From Variovorax sp. OV700 (GTDB lineage: Bacteria; Pseudomonadota; Gammaproteobacteria; Burkholderiales; Burkholderiaceae_C): a DNA stretch of 64,000 nt. The notes beneath the pieces were generated by a model. That model worked only from the letters and a program-made list of their open reading frames with translations. It ran no database searches and was not told the DNA's origin. Positions 17,874 through 26,629 of the stretch are shown piece by piece. The stretch is taken from the NCBI RefSeq assembly GCF_900099805.1, contig NZ_FNDR01000002.1:434001-498000 (forward strand). The letters run 5' to 3'. Numbering within the stretch: the first letter of the stretch is position 1; each line of letters starts with the position of its first letter. Both the position numbers and the translations under genes were made by a program.

Positions 17874-18640
17874 ACCTCAGGGAACAACCGATCCACAGCG
17901 ACGCCGCACCCGGTCTGTCGCCAGCCACACGCGAGAAACTGTCGCAGGTGGGGACTGCGAACATCGCCAACTCGCTGCTCAGGCGCGGGTTCCGCAACGC
18001 CTACCTGTTGGGGCTCCATCCGGTTTCCGGAATGCAGGAGTCGATGGTGGGCCCCGCCTACACGCTGCGCTTCATGCCGGCGCGCGAGGACATCGACACC
18101 ATGGCCAATTACGGCCGTGACGACAACCTGCACCGCCGCGCCGTGGAGGAGTGTCCGCCCGGCCACGTGCTGGTGATCGACACGGGCGGATGCGTGCGCT
18201 CGGCTGCCGCGGGCGACCTGATGGCGTTGCGCATGCGCCAGCGTGGCGTGGCAGGCGTGGTCACCGACGGAGGCTTCCGGGACACGCCCGGTATCCGCGC
18301 CACGAACCTGCCGGCCTATCAGCGGCAGGCCGCGCCGCCGGCTACGCCCATCGCCATGCACCCGGTCGAGCTCAATGGGCCGGTGGGCTGCGCAGACGTG
18401 GCGGTGTACCCGGGCGATGTGCTGGTGGGCGATGCCGAGGGCGTGGTGGTGATTCCGCAGCACCTGGTTGACGAGATCGCCCAGGAAGCACTGGAGGCAG
18501 TCGATTACGAGCGTTTCGCGGCACTGCACATCTCACGCGGGCGCCCGATCTTCGGGTTGTTTCCGGCGACCCCGGAAAGCCGCAAGGAATACGACGGCTG
18601 GGTCGCGGCCGGGCGTCCCTCACTGGAGGTTCTGCAATGA
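17870..18640 (+). CDS. RraA-type aldolase/decarboxylase
   Basis: A 256-residue protein of the RraA/HMG-CHA aldolase family. The conserved segment GDLMALRMRQRGVAGVV is followed by DGGFRD, where Arg137 and Asp138 match the substrate- and metal-binding pair. It overlaps the RidA stop by four bases. The family includes 4-hydroxy-4-methyl-2-oxoglutarate/4-carboxy-4-hydroxy-2-oxoadipate aldolases and oxaloacetate decarboxylases. It is about 25 residues longer than the LigK-like protein encoded at 29593, with additions at both ends. It probably splits the final hydroxy-oxo-acid into pyruvate or oxaloacetate plus a second product. Confidence 0.88.
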   Translation: MNLREQPIHSDAAPGLSPATREKLSQVGTANIANSLLRRGFRNAYLLGLHPVSGMQESMVGPAYTLRFMPAREDIDTMANYGRDDNLHRRAVEECPPGHVLVIDTGGCVRSAAAGDLMALRMRQRGVAGVVTDGGFRDTPGIRATNLPAYQRQAAPPATPIAMHPVELNGPVGCADVAVYPGDVLVGDAEGVVVIPQHLVDEIAQEALEAVDYERFAALHISRGRPIFGLFPATPESRKEYDGWVAAGRPSLEVLQ

Positions 18641-19062
18641 ATTCGCCCAACGAAGCCACGATGAAGACCCTTGAACTGCTGATCCGCACGCAGGAGCTCG
18701 ATCCGGCCAAGTGGATCGACTTTTCCGAGTACGGATTTCGCCAGTACTTTCTCTGGAAGAACGCGGACACCGGGGCCAGCATCGCCTTGCTGGAGTACCA
18801 GAAGGGCGGCCGCATCCCCGTGAAGCATTCGCATGCGTCCAACCAGTTCATGTACTGCCTGGAAGGCGACTACGAGTACACGGACAGCCAGCTTCGGCTG
18901 ACTCCGGGTTCGTTCTACATGAACCCGAAGGACCATCCGCACGGCCCTACGGTCGCGCACGAGCGCAGCGTGCTGATCGAAATCTACGACGGCCCCCACT
19001 ACTACGAGAAGCCGGCGTTCCACACGGACCAGTCCATCTCCGGCTTCCTTTCCAAAACCTGA
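18637..19062 (+). CDS. cupin-domain protein
   Basis: A 141-residue single-cupin protein. Metal-ligand candidates lie in IPVKHSHASNQF and, after the turn, MNPKDHPHGP. The fold occupies almost the whole chain, and the start overlaps the RraA stop (ATGA). Relatives include small Fe- or Mn-dependent dioxygenases such as acetylacetone- and dihydroxyacetophenone-cleaving enzymes, as well as non-catalytic cupins. Within this operon it is either a second oxygen-using cleavage enzyme or an isomerase-type cupin. An intact His set argues for metal binding. Confidence 0.82.
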   Translation: MNSPNEATMKTLELLIRTQELDPAKWIDFSEYGFRQYFLWKNADTGASIALLEYQKGGRIPVKHSHASNQFMYCLEGDYEYTDSQLRLTPGSFYMNPKDHPHGPTVAHERSVLIEIYDGPHYYEKPAFHTDQSISGFLSKT

Positions 19063-19075
19063 GGAACTCACGCAA

Positions 19076-20605
19076 ATGTTTGACACGCAAGAAGTGCTGC
19101 GCCAATTCGGCATCCAGCCGATTCATGCCGGCGCCTGCTCCGGCCCCCAGGGTTGGAGCACCACCGAAGACCGCGCGCTCATCGACGCGGTCAATCCAGC
19201 CGACGAAACCGTGACCGCCCGCGTTGCCGGTGCGAATGCCGTCGACTACGAGACGGTCATGGCCGCGGCCGTCGCCACGCAGCAGTCCTGGCGCATGGTG
19301 CCGGCACCGCGGCGCGGTGAACTGGTGCTGCGCATCGGACAGCTCGCAACCGAACACCTCGAAGGCCTGGCGGCCATCGTCGCGCTCGACACGGGCAAGT
19401 CACTGATGGAGGCTGGGTCGGAGGTGAAAGAGCTGGTCGACATGGCGACCTTCGCCGCCGGCCAGTCGCGCATGCTCTACGGTTTCACGCAGCAGTCGCA
19501 GCGCGCGAAGCACCGCATGTACGACCAGTGGCTTCCACTGGGCGTGGTGGGCGTCATCTCGGCCTACAACTTCCCCGCGGCCGTTTGGGCCCAGAACGGC
19601 TTCCTGGCCGCGATCGGCGGCAACACCGTGGTCTGGAAGCCGAGTCCGAAGGTGCCGCTCACGGCCCTGGCGCTTCAGCACCTGAGCAACATCGCCATGG
19701 AGGAGATGGGTTTCGAAGGCGTGTTCACGCTCTTCATTCCAGAGCGCAACGAGCTCGCCGAATTGCTCGTGGCCGACGCGCGTGTCGCACTGGTCTCGTT
19801 CACCGGGTCCACCACGGTGGGCCGCAAGGTGGCCAGCGTCGTGGGCCGCACGCTCGGACGGCGCTACATGCTGGAGTGCTCCGGCAACAACGGCTGCATC
19901 GTGGACGAAACGGCAGACCTCAAGCTGGCCGCGCGCAGCATCACCTTCGGCGCCGTGGGTACGACCGGGCAGCGCTGCACCAGTACGCGCCGGGTGATCG
20001 TGCATCGTTCCGTCGAAGGCGAGCTCGTGGAACTGCTGAAGAAATCCTTTGCACAGATCCGGATCGGCGACCCGCGCGAGCCCGGCGTCGTGGTCGGGCC
20101 GCTCGTGGACAAAGCCGCCGTGGGCCACTTCGAAAGCGCGGTGCGCGACGCCGCTGCATTGGGCGGCCAGGTCGTTTTCGGCGGCCGGCGCATCGACCGT
20201 CCCGGCCACTACGTGGAGCCGACGCTCATCACGCAGGTTCGGCCAGAGTGGCCTTGCGTTCAACACGAAACGTTTGCGCCCATCGTGTACGTGGTGGCGT
20301 ACGACACCATCGAGGAGGCCATCGACATCCACAACGGCGTGCCCCAGGGCCTGGCGTCCGGCATCCACAGCACGAACCTGGGCAACATCGAGCTGTTCCT
20401 CTCGGCCGCGGGCAGCGATTGCGGTATCGCCAAGGTCAACATGGGAACGACGGGCGCCGACATCGGTGCGGCGTTCGGCGGCGAAAAGGAGACGGGCGGC
20501 GGGCGAACGGCCGGGTCCGATGCCTGGAAAGGCTACATGCGCCGGCAGAGCGTGTGCATCAACTGGGGCGGCGAGTCGCCCTGGGACAGCCGGCTCAAAC
20601 TCTGA
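19076..20605 (+). CDS. NAD(P)-dependent aldehyde dehydrogenase
   Basis: A 509-residue ALDH. The general base Glu267 is in MLECSGNN and the nucleophile Cys301 is in GQRCTST. The Asn of SAYNFPAA and the NAD-binding FTGSTTVGRK are also present. The GQRCTSTRR motif and overall length fit the ALDH7/alpha-aminoadipic or piperideine-6-carboxylate dehydrogenase branch. It lies 13 bases after the cupin gene. In this context it probably oxidises a ring-fission semialdehyde (muconic- or aminomuconic-semialdehyde type) to the acid, feeding the hydrolase encoded next. The assignment to a branch is by motif only. Confidence 0.92.
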   Translation: MFDTQEVLRQFGIQPIHAGACSGPQGWSTTEDRALIDAVNPADETVTARVAGANAVDYETVMAAAVATQQSWRMVPAPRRGELVLRIGQLATEHLEGLAAIVALDTGKSLMEAGSEVKELVDMATFAAGQSRMLYGFTQQSQRAKHRMYDQWLPLGVVGVISAYNFPAAVWAQNGFLAAIGGNTVVWKPSPKVPLTALALQHLSNIAMEEMGFEGVFTLFIPERNELAELLVADARVALVSFTGSTTVGRKVASVVGRTLGRRYMLECSGNNGCIVDETADLKLAARSITFGAVGTTGQRCTSTRRVIVHRSVEGELVELLKKSFAQIRIGDPREPGVVVGPLVDKAAVGHFESAVRDAAALGGQVVFGGRRIDRPGHYVEPTLITQVRPEWPCVQHETFAPIVYVVAYDTIEEAIDIHNGVPQGLASGIHSTNLGNIELFLSAAGSDCGIAKVNMGTTGADIGAAFGGEKETGGGRTAGSDAWKGYMRRQSVCINWGGESPWDSRLKL

Positions 20606-20614
20606 GGAAAATTC

Positions 20615-21520
20615 TTGAAACTAGGAACTGTTGAACTGCGCACCGGCGAGGAGCGCCTCGCCTGTCTGCGCGCGGACGGCAACGTGGTGATAGCTCCGCG
20701 TGAGTTCGGTGACATGCAACGCGTGATCGACGCATGCGACAGCGCGATTCCGGCATTGCGCAAGCTCTGCGAGTCTCCGCAGTCCGAAGGCACTGCGCTC
20801 TCCGAGCTGCGGCTTCTGTCTCCGATCCGCCGCTTGCGCCGTGACGTGCTGTGCACGGGTTGGAACTACTGGGACCACTTCTACGAGAGCGAGGGCAAGC
20901 GCGAAGGGCAGGACGTTCCGAAACCCGAAGCTCCGACCTTTTTCACCAAGGGACCGGATGTCCTGATCGGGCCGCACGACGACATCGCGTTCGACGCCGT
21001 CATTTCGGGAAAGTGGGACTACGAGGCCGAGATTGCGCTTGTCATCGGCAAGGAGGGGCGCAGCATCCCTCGCGAGCACGCGATGGCGCACGTGTTCGGC
21101 TATTGCCTTGCGAACGACGTTTCCCAGCGCGACCTGCAACGCCGGCACGGCGGCCAGTGGCTCAAAGGAAAGAGCATCGACGGCACCATGCCCCTCGGCC
21201 CGTGGCTCACGCTGCGCGACGACGTCGAACTGGCGAATGTCACTCTCGAATGCGAATTGAACGGCGCCGTCATGCAGCAGGCCAGTGCATCGCAGATGGC
21301 ATTCGGCATTGCCGAGCTGGTGAGCGAACTCTCGTTTGGAATGACCCTGAGGCCGGGCGACGTGCTCCTCACGGGCACCCCCAGCGGGATCGGCAACGCA
21401 CGGACACCGCCAGTGTTCCTCAAGGAGGGCGATCTGGTGGTCGTCCGTGCAACCGGCCTGGGCGAGCTGAGAAACCGGCTCGTCGCCAAGGACCTGAGTT
21501 CCTACGCGACCCCCGCCTGA
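20615..21520 (+). CDS. fumarylacetoacetate hydrolase-family protein
   Basis: A 301-residue FAH-superfamily enzyme starting at TTG (20615) after GAGGAAA. The metal-binding core reads DYEAEIALVIG, then GTMPLGPWLT and GDVLLTGTPSGIGNA, all canonical. An N-terminal extension of about 75 residues precedes the catalytic fold, as in many FAH-like hydrolases. Members hydrolyse or decarboxylate beta-diketo acids, e.g. fumarylpyruvate, 2-oxohept-3-ene-dioate and 4-oxalocrotonate. It follows the ALDH by nine bases and would act on the oxidised ring-fission product. No ATG with better support is present. Confidence 0.9.
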   Translation: MKLGTVELRTGEERLACLRADGNVVIAPREFGDMQRVIDACDSAIPALRKLCESPQSEGTALSELRLLSPIRRLRRDVLCTGWNYWDHFYESEGKREGQDVPKPEAPTFFTKGPDVLIGPHDDIAFDAVISGKWDYEAEIALVIGKEGRSIPREHAMAHVFGYCLANDVSQRDLQRRHGGQWLKGKSIDGTMPLGPWLTLRDDVELANVTLECELNGAVMQQASASQMAFGIAELVSELSFGMTLRPGDVLLTGTPSGIGNARTPPVFLKEGDLVVVRATGLGELRNRLVAKDLSSYATPA

Positions 21521-21559
21521 CATCCCCAACCCAACGAAACCAAATCAAAGGAATTTTGC

Positions 21560-22147
21560 ATGCCCACCATTGCAGTCGTCTTTCACTCCGGCTACGGCCA
21601 CACTCAACGCATGGCGCAGGCGGTGGCGCAAGGCGCCGGCGCAGAGCTCATCGCCATCGACGCTGAGGGCAACCTCCCGGTCGGCGGCTGGGAGCAGCTC
21701 AAGGCGGCCGACGCCATCATCTTCGGCACGCCCACCTACATGGGCAGCGTCAGCTGGCAGTTCAAGAAATTCGCCGATGCCTCGTCCAAGTATTGGTATG
21801 CGCAGGAATGGAAGGACAAGATTGCCGCCGGATTCACCAACAGCGCCGGCGTGAACGGCGACAAGCAGTCGACGCTCACCGCGCTGTTCACGATGGCCAT
21901 GCAGCACGGGATGATCTGGGTCAGCCAGGGGCTGATGCCCAGCAACACCAAGGACGCGAAGCGCAATGACGTGAACTACCTCGTCTCCTTCAGCGGCGCC
22001 ATCGCGCAGTCGCCTTCCGACGCGGGCGCCGGCGAGATGGCAGCGGGCGACCTGGAGACGGCGCGCCTGTTCGGCGAGCGCGTGGCGTCGGTGACGGCCC
22101 GGATGGCTGCCGGCCAGCCGCAGCATTCGACCGCTGCGCCAGCTTGA
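21560..22147 (+). CDS. flavodoxin-like NAD(P)H:quinone oxidoreductase (WrbA-like)
   Basis: A 195-residue FMN-binding protein of the flavodoxin-like/WrbA group. VVFHSGYGHTQRMAQAVAQGA is broken here as the FMN-phosphate loop SGYGHT near residue 9 and the following helix. FGTPTYMGSVSWQFKKF is the second flavin loop. It is close to the FAH gene (39 bases), with AAAGGAATTTTGC before the ATG. WrbA-type enzymes reduce quinones by two electrons, which would protect a pathway that produces hydroxylated aromatics. It lacks the typical extended WrbA insertion, so generic flavodoxin-family reductase is the safer name. Confidence 0.88.
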   Translation: MPTIAVVFHSGYGHTQRMAQAVAQGAGAELIAIDAEGNLPVGGWEQLKAADAIIFGTPTYMGSVSWQFKKFADASSKYWYAQEWKDKIAAGFTNSAGVNGDKQSTLTALFTMAMQHGMIWVSQGLMPSNTKDAKRNDVNYLVSFSGAIAQSPSDAGAGEMAAGDLETARLFGERVASVTARMAAGQPQHSTAAPA

Positions 22148-22210
22148 TCGCCGGGGCCATCAGATTGGCCTGAGGCGATTTCCTCACGACAACTACCAGG
22201 AGCAAACCGA

Positions 22211-23203
22211 GTGAAAACGCCCACCATCTTCAACCGCCGAACCGCGCTGCTCGCGGCGGCCTGTTTGCTCCCCGGGGCGGCGGCTTTCGCGCAGGAGCCG
22301 CAGTTTCCCTCGCGGCCCGTGCGATTGATCAGCCCGTTCCCCGTTGGCAGCGGGCCCGACGGAGTGGCGCGTCTCGTCGCGGAAAAGCTCGCACGCGCCT
22401 GGGGCCAACCGGTCACGGTCGAGAACAAGCCGGGCGGCAATGGGTTCATCGCCATCAACGCCTTCAAGCACGGCGCCACAGATGGGCACGACTTGATCCA
22501 TCTGGAGAACGTGCACCTGACGGCGTACCCGTATCTCTTCAAGAAGCTGCCCTTCGACGGCAACAAGGATTTCGAACTCATCGCCCCGCTGTTCAAGACC
22601 CATTTCTTCATCACCACTTCGGCCAACAGCAAGTACCGCAACGTGGCCGATCTGGTCGCCGATGCGAAGGCGAACCCGGGCAGGCTGAGTTATGGCTCCT
22701 GGTCGGTCGGCAATCCTGCACACCTGGGGTCGGCACTCTTCGAGACGATGACGGGCACCGAAATGCAGCACGTCGTCTACAAGGAAACGAGCCAGCTCTA
22801 CAGCGGCGTTGCCAACGGGGAACTGACCTTCGCCTTGGGGACCAGCGCCACGGCGGGGGCGCTCTATCGGGCCGGCAAGCTCAAGTTTCTTGCGATCGCG
22901 GCTCCCCGAAGGCTCGCGGCGTACAAGGACGTGCCGACGGTCGCGGAAGCAGGCGGGCCTGCGGGGTTCGAAGTCAGCGGCTGGACCGCCTTCGCCGCGC
23001 CGCGCGGCGTGTCCCCGGCGGTGCTGGAAAAAATCCGCCGCGATGTCGCCAAGGCCCTGAGCGAGCAGGATGTTCGCGACAAGTTCGCCGCTTTCGGCTA
23101 CGAACCCTTCTCCGCAACGCCCTCGGAATTCGCCCAGCATATTTCCGCTGAATCGTCCCGGTTCGCCGAAGTCATCAAGAAAGTCGGCGCGCATCTGGAC
23201 TGA
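22211..23203 (+). CDS. Bug-family tripartite tricarboxylate transporter receptor
   Basis: A 330-residue periplasmic receptor of the Bug/TctC family. It starts at GTG after CCAGGAGC and carries a leader with RR followed by a hydrophobic run ending AAAFA. The mature part begins FPSRPVRLISPFPVGSGPDGVAR and contains ENKPGGNGFIAINAF, both family hallmarks. It is the last gene of the long operon. No TctA/TctB pair is adjacent; the only pair in the window is at 42.7-44.7 kb. It may work with that pair or act as a sensory receptor, as described for some Bug proteins. Confidence 0.92.
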   Translation: MKTPTIFNRRTALLAAACLLPGAAAFAQEPQFPSRPVRLISPFPVGSGPDGVARLVAEKLARAWGQPVTVENKPGGNGFIAINAFKHGATDGHDLIHLENVHLTAYPYLFKKLPFDGNKDFELIAPLFKTHFFITTSANSKYRNVADLVADAKANPGRLSYGSWSVGNPAHLGSALFETMTGTEMQHVVYKETSQLYSGVANGELTFALGTSATAGALYRAGKLKFLAIAAPRRLAAYKDVPTVAEAGGPAGFEVSGWTAFAAPRGVSPAVLEKIRRDVAKALSEQDVRDKFAAFGYEPFSATPSEFAQHISAESSRFAEVIKKVGAHLD

Positions 23204-23205
23204 CG

Positions 23206-23228
23206 CGCCCGCTTTCAAGACTCGGGCG
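23206..23228. terminator. candidate bidirectional terminator hairpin
   Basis: CGCCCG and CGGGCG form a perfect six-pair stem around an 11-base loop and are followed by TTT on the plus strand. It sits between two convergent genes ending at 23203 and 23238, where a shared terminator is expected. The T-run is short. Confidence 0.5.
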
Positions 23229-23237
23229 TTTGCTGGG

Positions 23238-24368
23238 CTATTGCCTGATCTTGCCCGCGCTGCTGACGATCGAGAGTTCGACGAACCTCGAGCCGACATG
23301 CATCCCCGGCTTGAAGGCGACGACATAGCCGCCCGCGTCATAGTTGCCAATGCTCTCGAGCGTCGCGGGCATGGCTTCACGGGTGACCTTCGCGTTCTGG
23401 CGCCGAACCGCTTCCACAATCACCTTTGCGGCGATGAAGCCCTCCATCATGGCGAAACTCATGGGCACATCCAGCTTGCCGGCCCGTTCGGCAGCGTCAT
23501 TGAGCTCTTTCGCGAGTCGGCTTGAAATCCGATAGGGGCTGGGCGTTACTTGAGCAATTGCCACTCCTTGCATCTGCTCCTTGCCAAGTCGCTTGGACAG
23601 TTGTTCGATATCGGCACTGGAGCTTGCGAACAGTTGCGCAGACCCTCCGCTCGCGCGGTATTGCTCGATGAACGCGGCTGCGGGGGCGCCATTCGACACC
23701 ATGATGATTGCCTGCGGCGATGCTTTGGCGAACACTTCGACTGCTCCAGAGACGCGGGCGGTGCCTGGCGGATAGGAGGCCTTGGCCATGATGGCCACGT
23801 GTGCCTTTGCTGCCGCTTCGTCTGATGCCGCAATGACTCCTGCGGCATCCGGGCCGTCTTCATAGAGAAGCCCCAAGCGGGTGACCCCGATCGTGGCAAG
23901 GTGTTCCGTGATCTTGCCGATCTCGTCATGCAGACCAGCGCGGATGCTGTACAGGTAAGGCGTACTGGTGCGCAGGTCGGCCGCGCGGTATCCCACCAGC
24001 GCAATCTTCTCCTTTTCGAGGACACCGGAATCCATGAGGCTGGTGATGTTCTGATTCCCGAAATAGCCGGCCAGCACGAGCGGCCTTTCTTCGGCAATGA
24101 GTCGCCGGGTCACGTTGACCGTATCTTCCGGCCTGCCGCCGTCGTCTCGAGTTGCCAGGATGAAAGTGTTGCCATTCGCGCCTCCCGCCTTGTTGACGGT
24201 GTCGAAAAGCAGTTGCATGCCAGCGGCATAGGCGCGCCCCTGACCGGCCTCGAGACCCGACATCGGGCCCACTTGGCCCACAACGATCTGGCCGCCCTGG
24301 GCGACCGTCATGAATACCGCGGTGGCAACAGCCATCGAGAGGCGCACTGAGCGAAGGGTAAATTGCAC
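23238..24368 (-). CDS. type-1 periplasmic binding protein (branched-chain-type ABC receptor)
   Basis: A receptor-like protein of about 376 residues from the proposed GTG start at 24368. From there the leader is basic, then hydrophobic (RLSMAVATAVFMTVAQGG), and the mature portion starts QIVVGQVGPMSG. The open frame extends back to 24674 but that part has no domain character. Typical features are the DDGGRPEDTVNVTRRLI hinge segment and the Leu-binding-type second lobe. It is encoded opposite to and convergent with the Bug receptor, with no permease or ATPase genes adjacent, so it is an orphan. The start is uncertain, the family is not. Confidence 0.82.
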   Translation of the reverse strand: MQFTLRSVRLSMAVATAVFMTVAQGGQIVVGQVGPMSGLEAGQGRAYAAGMQLLFDTVNKAGGANGNTFILATRDDGGRPEDTVNVTRRLIAEERPLVLAGYFGNQNITSLMDSGVLEKEKIALVGYRAADLRTSTPYLYSIRAGLHDEIGKITEHLATIGVTRLGLLYEDGPDAAGVIAASDEAAAKAHVAIMAKASYPPGTARVSGAVEVFAKASPQAIIMVSNGAPAAAFIEQYRASGGSAQLFASSSADIEQLSKRLGKEQMQGVAIAQVTPSPYRISSRLAKELNDAAERAGKLDVPMSFAMMEGFIAAKVIVEAVRRQNAKVTREAMPATLESIGNYDAGGYVVAFKPGMHVGSRFVELSIVSSAGKIRQ

Positions 24369-24498
24369 TTGAGAAACTTTCTGTGGGGCCGGACAAAGCG
24401 GCGCGATTGTCGCCAGATCCATCCTCCACATCCAATGAGATTGTGGGAGAACGACATAACCATCCGCGCATGTTTCCCAATGACGGCAAGCCGGATCA

Positions 24499-25050
24499 CT
24501 ACCGTCGGCATGCTGCGTAGATAAAGCAGTCGCGTGGTTCAGCGGAGATGTTCGGATGGATCGTGTGGCGGGCAAGGCGGCCCTCCAGCAGGAAGCCGCT
24601 TTTCTCCAGCGCCCGGGCGGAAGAGCGGTTGTCAACGTCGCAGGTCGCTTCGACGCGAAAAATTCCTGGCGCACCCAGGGCGTGAGCAGTAAACGCCTTT
24701 ACGGCCTCGACCATCAGGCCTTGACCCCATTGGCTGCGTGCGAGCACGTAGCCAATGTTGACGACATGGCTGTGGAGACGGGCGTCGAGCATGCCGATGA
24801 GTTGGCCACTCGACTTCAGGGTGACGACGTATGGGAGCGCGGAGCCAGCGTCCCACTGAGCGACGCAGCCGGCGATGAATTCGCGTGTGGTCTCCAGGAA
24901 GGAATGCGGCCGCCAGACCATGTACCGAGCTACATCTGCATCCTGGGTGTATGAGTCGAACATCGCCTGTGCATCAGCAACATCTGGTGGGCGAAGCTTC
25001 AGGCGTGCGGTCTCGATGAAATCGGGGAACGTCGCAGGTTTGTGGGCCAT
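24499..25050 (-). CDS. GNAT-family N-acetyltransferase (RimJ/RimL-like)
   Basis: A 183-residue acetyltransferase. It opens ETARLKLRPPDVADAQAMF, the usual RimJ-type beginning. The acetyl-CoA binding strand/loop is NIGYVLARSQWGQGLMVEA, and VEATCDVDNRSSARALEKSGF completes motif B. Members acetylate alpha-amino groups of proteins or small amines; the substrate here is unknown. It is 24 bases from the nucleotidyltransferase gene upstream on the same strand, so the two may be cotranscribed. Confidence 0.88.
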   Translation of the reverse strand: MAHKPATFPDFIETARLKLRPPDVADAQAMFDSYTQDADVARYMVWRPHSFLETTREFIAGCVAQWDAGSALPYVVTLKSSGQLIGMLDARLHSHVVNIGYVLARSQWGQGLMVEAVKAFTAHALGAPGIFRVEATCDVDNRSSARALEKSGFLLEGRLARHTIHPNISAEPRDCFIYAACRR

Positions 25051-25074
25051 CGAAGGTGCAATCGAGTGTCTGGC

Positions 25075-25677
25075 TCAGGCCGCGTTCTGGGCCGAGGCTG
25101 TGTCGATCGAAAGCCGAGGCCACCGCTCACCGAACCGTTTTGCCGCAACCCGCTCCCGGTAGGTCGCGGCGCTCGCCCTGAGTGGGTTGTGCCGAACACG
25201 CAGCTCGAACAGGTCGTCAAGCCCGTGCGGGGCGACTATGCCCAACGAATCGTCCTCGTTCAGGTAGACCCCGACGCAGGTTGCAAATTCCGGCCACGTC
25301 GCGACGCCTTCTTCCAGGGATGCGAGAGGAGGCACAACCCGACCGAGGGCGGCGGAAAACCAACGATGCACGCCGGCCTGATTCGTTACCTCCCAACGAA
25401 AGCCTGGCATGGCCAAATGAAGCCGGTTCTCGAGCTCTGCATCCTGCTCTGGAGCGGCCTTCGCATCGAAGTAGACGACATCCATGTCTTCGACGGCCGA
25501 GCGCTGGTCAAATTCGTGAAGGGTGTCCCATACCAATGACCGGATGGCCCCGGCGCCGATACACCAAGATCGCAGTCCGAGCGAGCGGACGACTCGCAGC
25601 GCGGCCATCAACTCGTCGGATTCAGTCACCATTGCGGCAAGGCTCTGCTCGTGGTCCGTCTTGAGGCTGAAAGTCAT
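25075..25677 (-). CDS. nucleotidyltransferase-family protein
   Basis: A protein of about 200 residues from ATG 25677 (an ATG at 25737 would add 20 residues). The N-terminal half has IGAGAIRSLVWD and the VEDMDVVYFD strand, whose two Asp residues match the metal-binding carboxylates of the COG3575-type nucleotidyltransferases. The C-terminal end has the usual YRERVAAKRFGERWP tail. Family members are poorly characterised and the substrate is unknown. It precedes the GNAT gene on the same strand. Confidence 0.8.
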   Translation of the reverse strand: MTFSLKTDHEQSLAAMVTESDELMAALRVVRSLGLRSWCIGAGAIRSLVWDTLHEFDQRSAVEDMDVVYFDAKAAPEQDAELENRLHLAMPGFRWEVTNQAGVHRWFSAALGRVVPPLASLEEGVATWPEFATCVGVYLNEDDSLGIVAPHGLDDLFELRVRHNPLRASAATYRERVAAKRFGERWPRLSIDTASAQNAA

Positions 25678-25759
25678 GCCTCGATGGTAAATCGGCGAAC
25701 GCAGGCCGACTCTAGCCATTGCAGCTTGGAGCTTCATCAATGAGCGAGACCCGAGACTC

Positions 25760-26575
25760 CTATCCCGCCGCCACGATGACGTGCGCCTGAATCTTGCCGG
25801 TCACCGGGCCTTCTTTGCCATGGCGGCTGGCAATCGCTTCCGCGGCACGGTCCGTCGCGAGCTGGAGCAAGCTGGCGTCGCGCGCCTCGATTTCGTTGCG
25901 CAGCGGCGTTCCCTGGCAATAGGCGGTGGCAACGTCGCGTGCCGAGGGCGCGCGACTCGTCTTCTCGCGCGTTTCGATCTGGATGTCGGCGAACCCTGCG
26001 CGGCTCAGTTCCTCGCGGATCCGTGCGACGTCGTGATAGCCGTGCGGCGTGCGGGCGAGGAATCGCGGAGGATCGTGCGGAAACACCGCGGCCACGGCGT
26101 TGGTGACGTCGTCGGCAAAGGCGTTGTCTTCGATGCGGTCCCAGACATTGAAGACAAAGCGCCCGCCCGGCCTCAGCACGCGACGTGCCTCGGTGTAGCC
26201 GGCGACCCGGTCGGGAAAAAACATCGCACCGAACTGGCAGCAAACGACGTCGAACGAGGCATCTTCGAACGGCAGTTGCAGCGCGTCCGCCTGCCGCCAT
26301 TCGATGCGGCTGTCGGGCCCCTGCCGACTGGCGGCATAGTCGATCATGGGCTGGTTGAGATCGGTCACCACGTAGCGCGCATTGGCGCCGAGCTTTGGCG
26401 CAAGCGCCCGCGTGACCACGCCGCTGCCGGCTGCCGTTTCAAGCACCGAGCCGGGAGAGGAGGCCGCGGCAAGCTCCGCCATGTCGGAGGCATAGGCCTC
26501 GAAGATCAGGGGGACCATCAGCGTGTCGTAGAACTTCGGGATCGAGCCCGAAAACACCTTGTCGCTCTCAGCCAT
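25760..26575 (-). CDS. class I SAM-dependent methyltransferase
   Basis: A 271-residue methyltransferase. The SAM-binding motif I is SVLETAAGSGVVTRAL and motif II follows as YVVTDLNQPMIDYA. The post-I acidic loop and the motif GAMFFPDRVAGYTEARRVL place it with UbiE/COQ5-like small-molecule methyltransferases. ATG 26575 is preferred because AGGAGA lies six bases upstream; an extension to 26626 has no support. It stands alone on the minus strand next to a SnoaL-like gene. The substrate is unknown. Confidence 0.88.
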   Translation of the reverse strand: MAESDKVFSGSIPKFYDTLMVPLIFEAYASDMAELAAASSPGSVLETAAGSGVVTRALAPKLGANARYVVTDLNQPMIDYAASRQGPDSRIEWRQADALQLPFEDASFDVVCCQFGAMFFPDRVAGYTEARRVLRPGGRFVFNVWDRIEDNAFADDVTNAVAAVFPHDPPRFLARTPHGYHDVARIREELSRAGFADIQIETREKTSRAPSARDVATAYCQGTPLRNEIEARDASLLQLATDRAAEAIASRHGKEGPVTGKIQAHVIVAAG

Positions 26576-26629
26576 AGGAGATCTCCTCGAGGTTTTGAAC
26601 GGTACGCTTGGCAGCTTGCCGGCCACACC

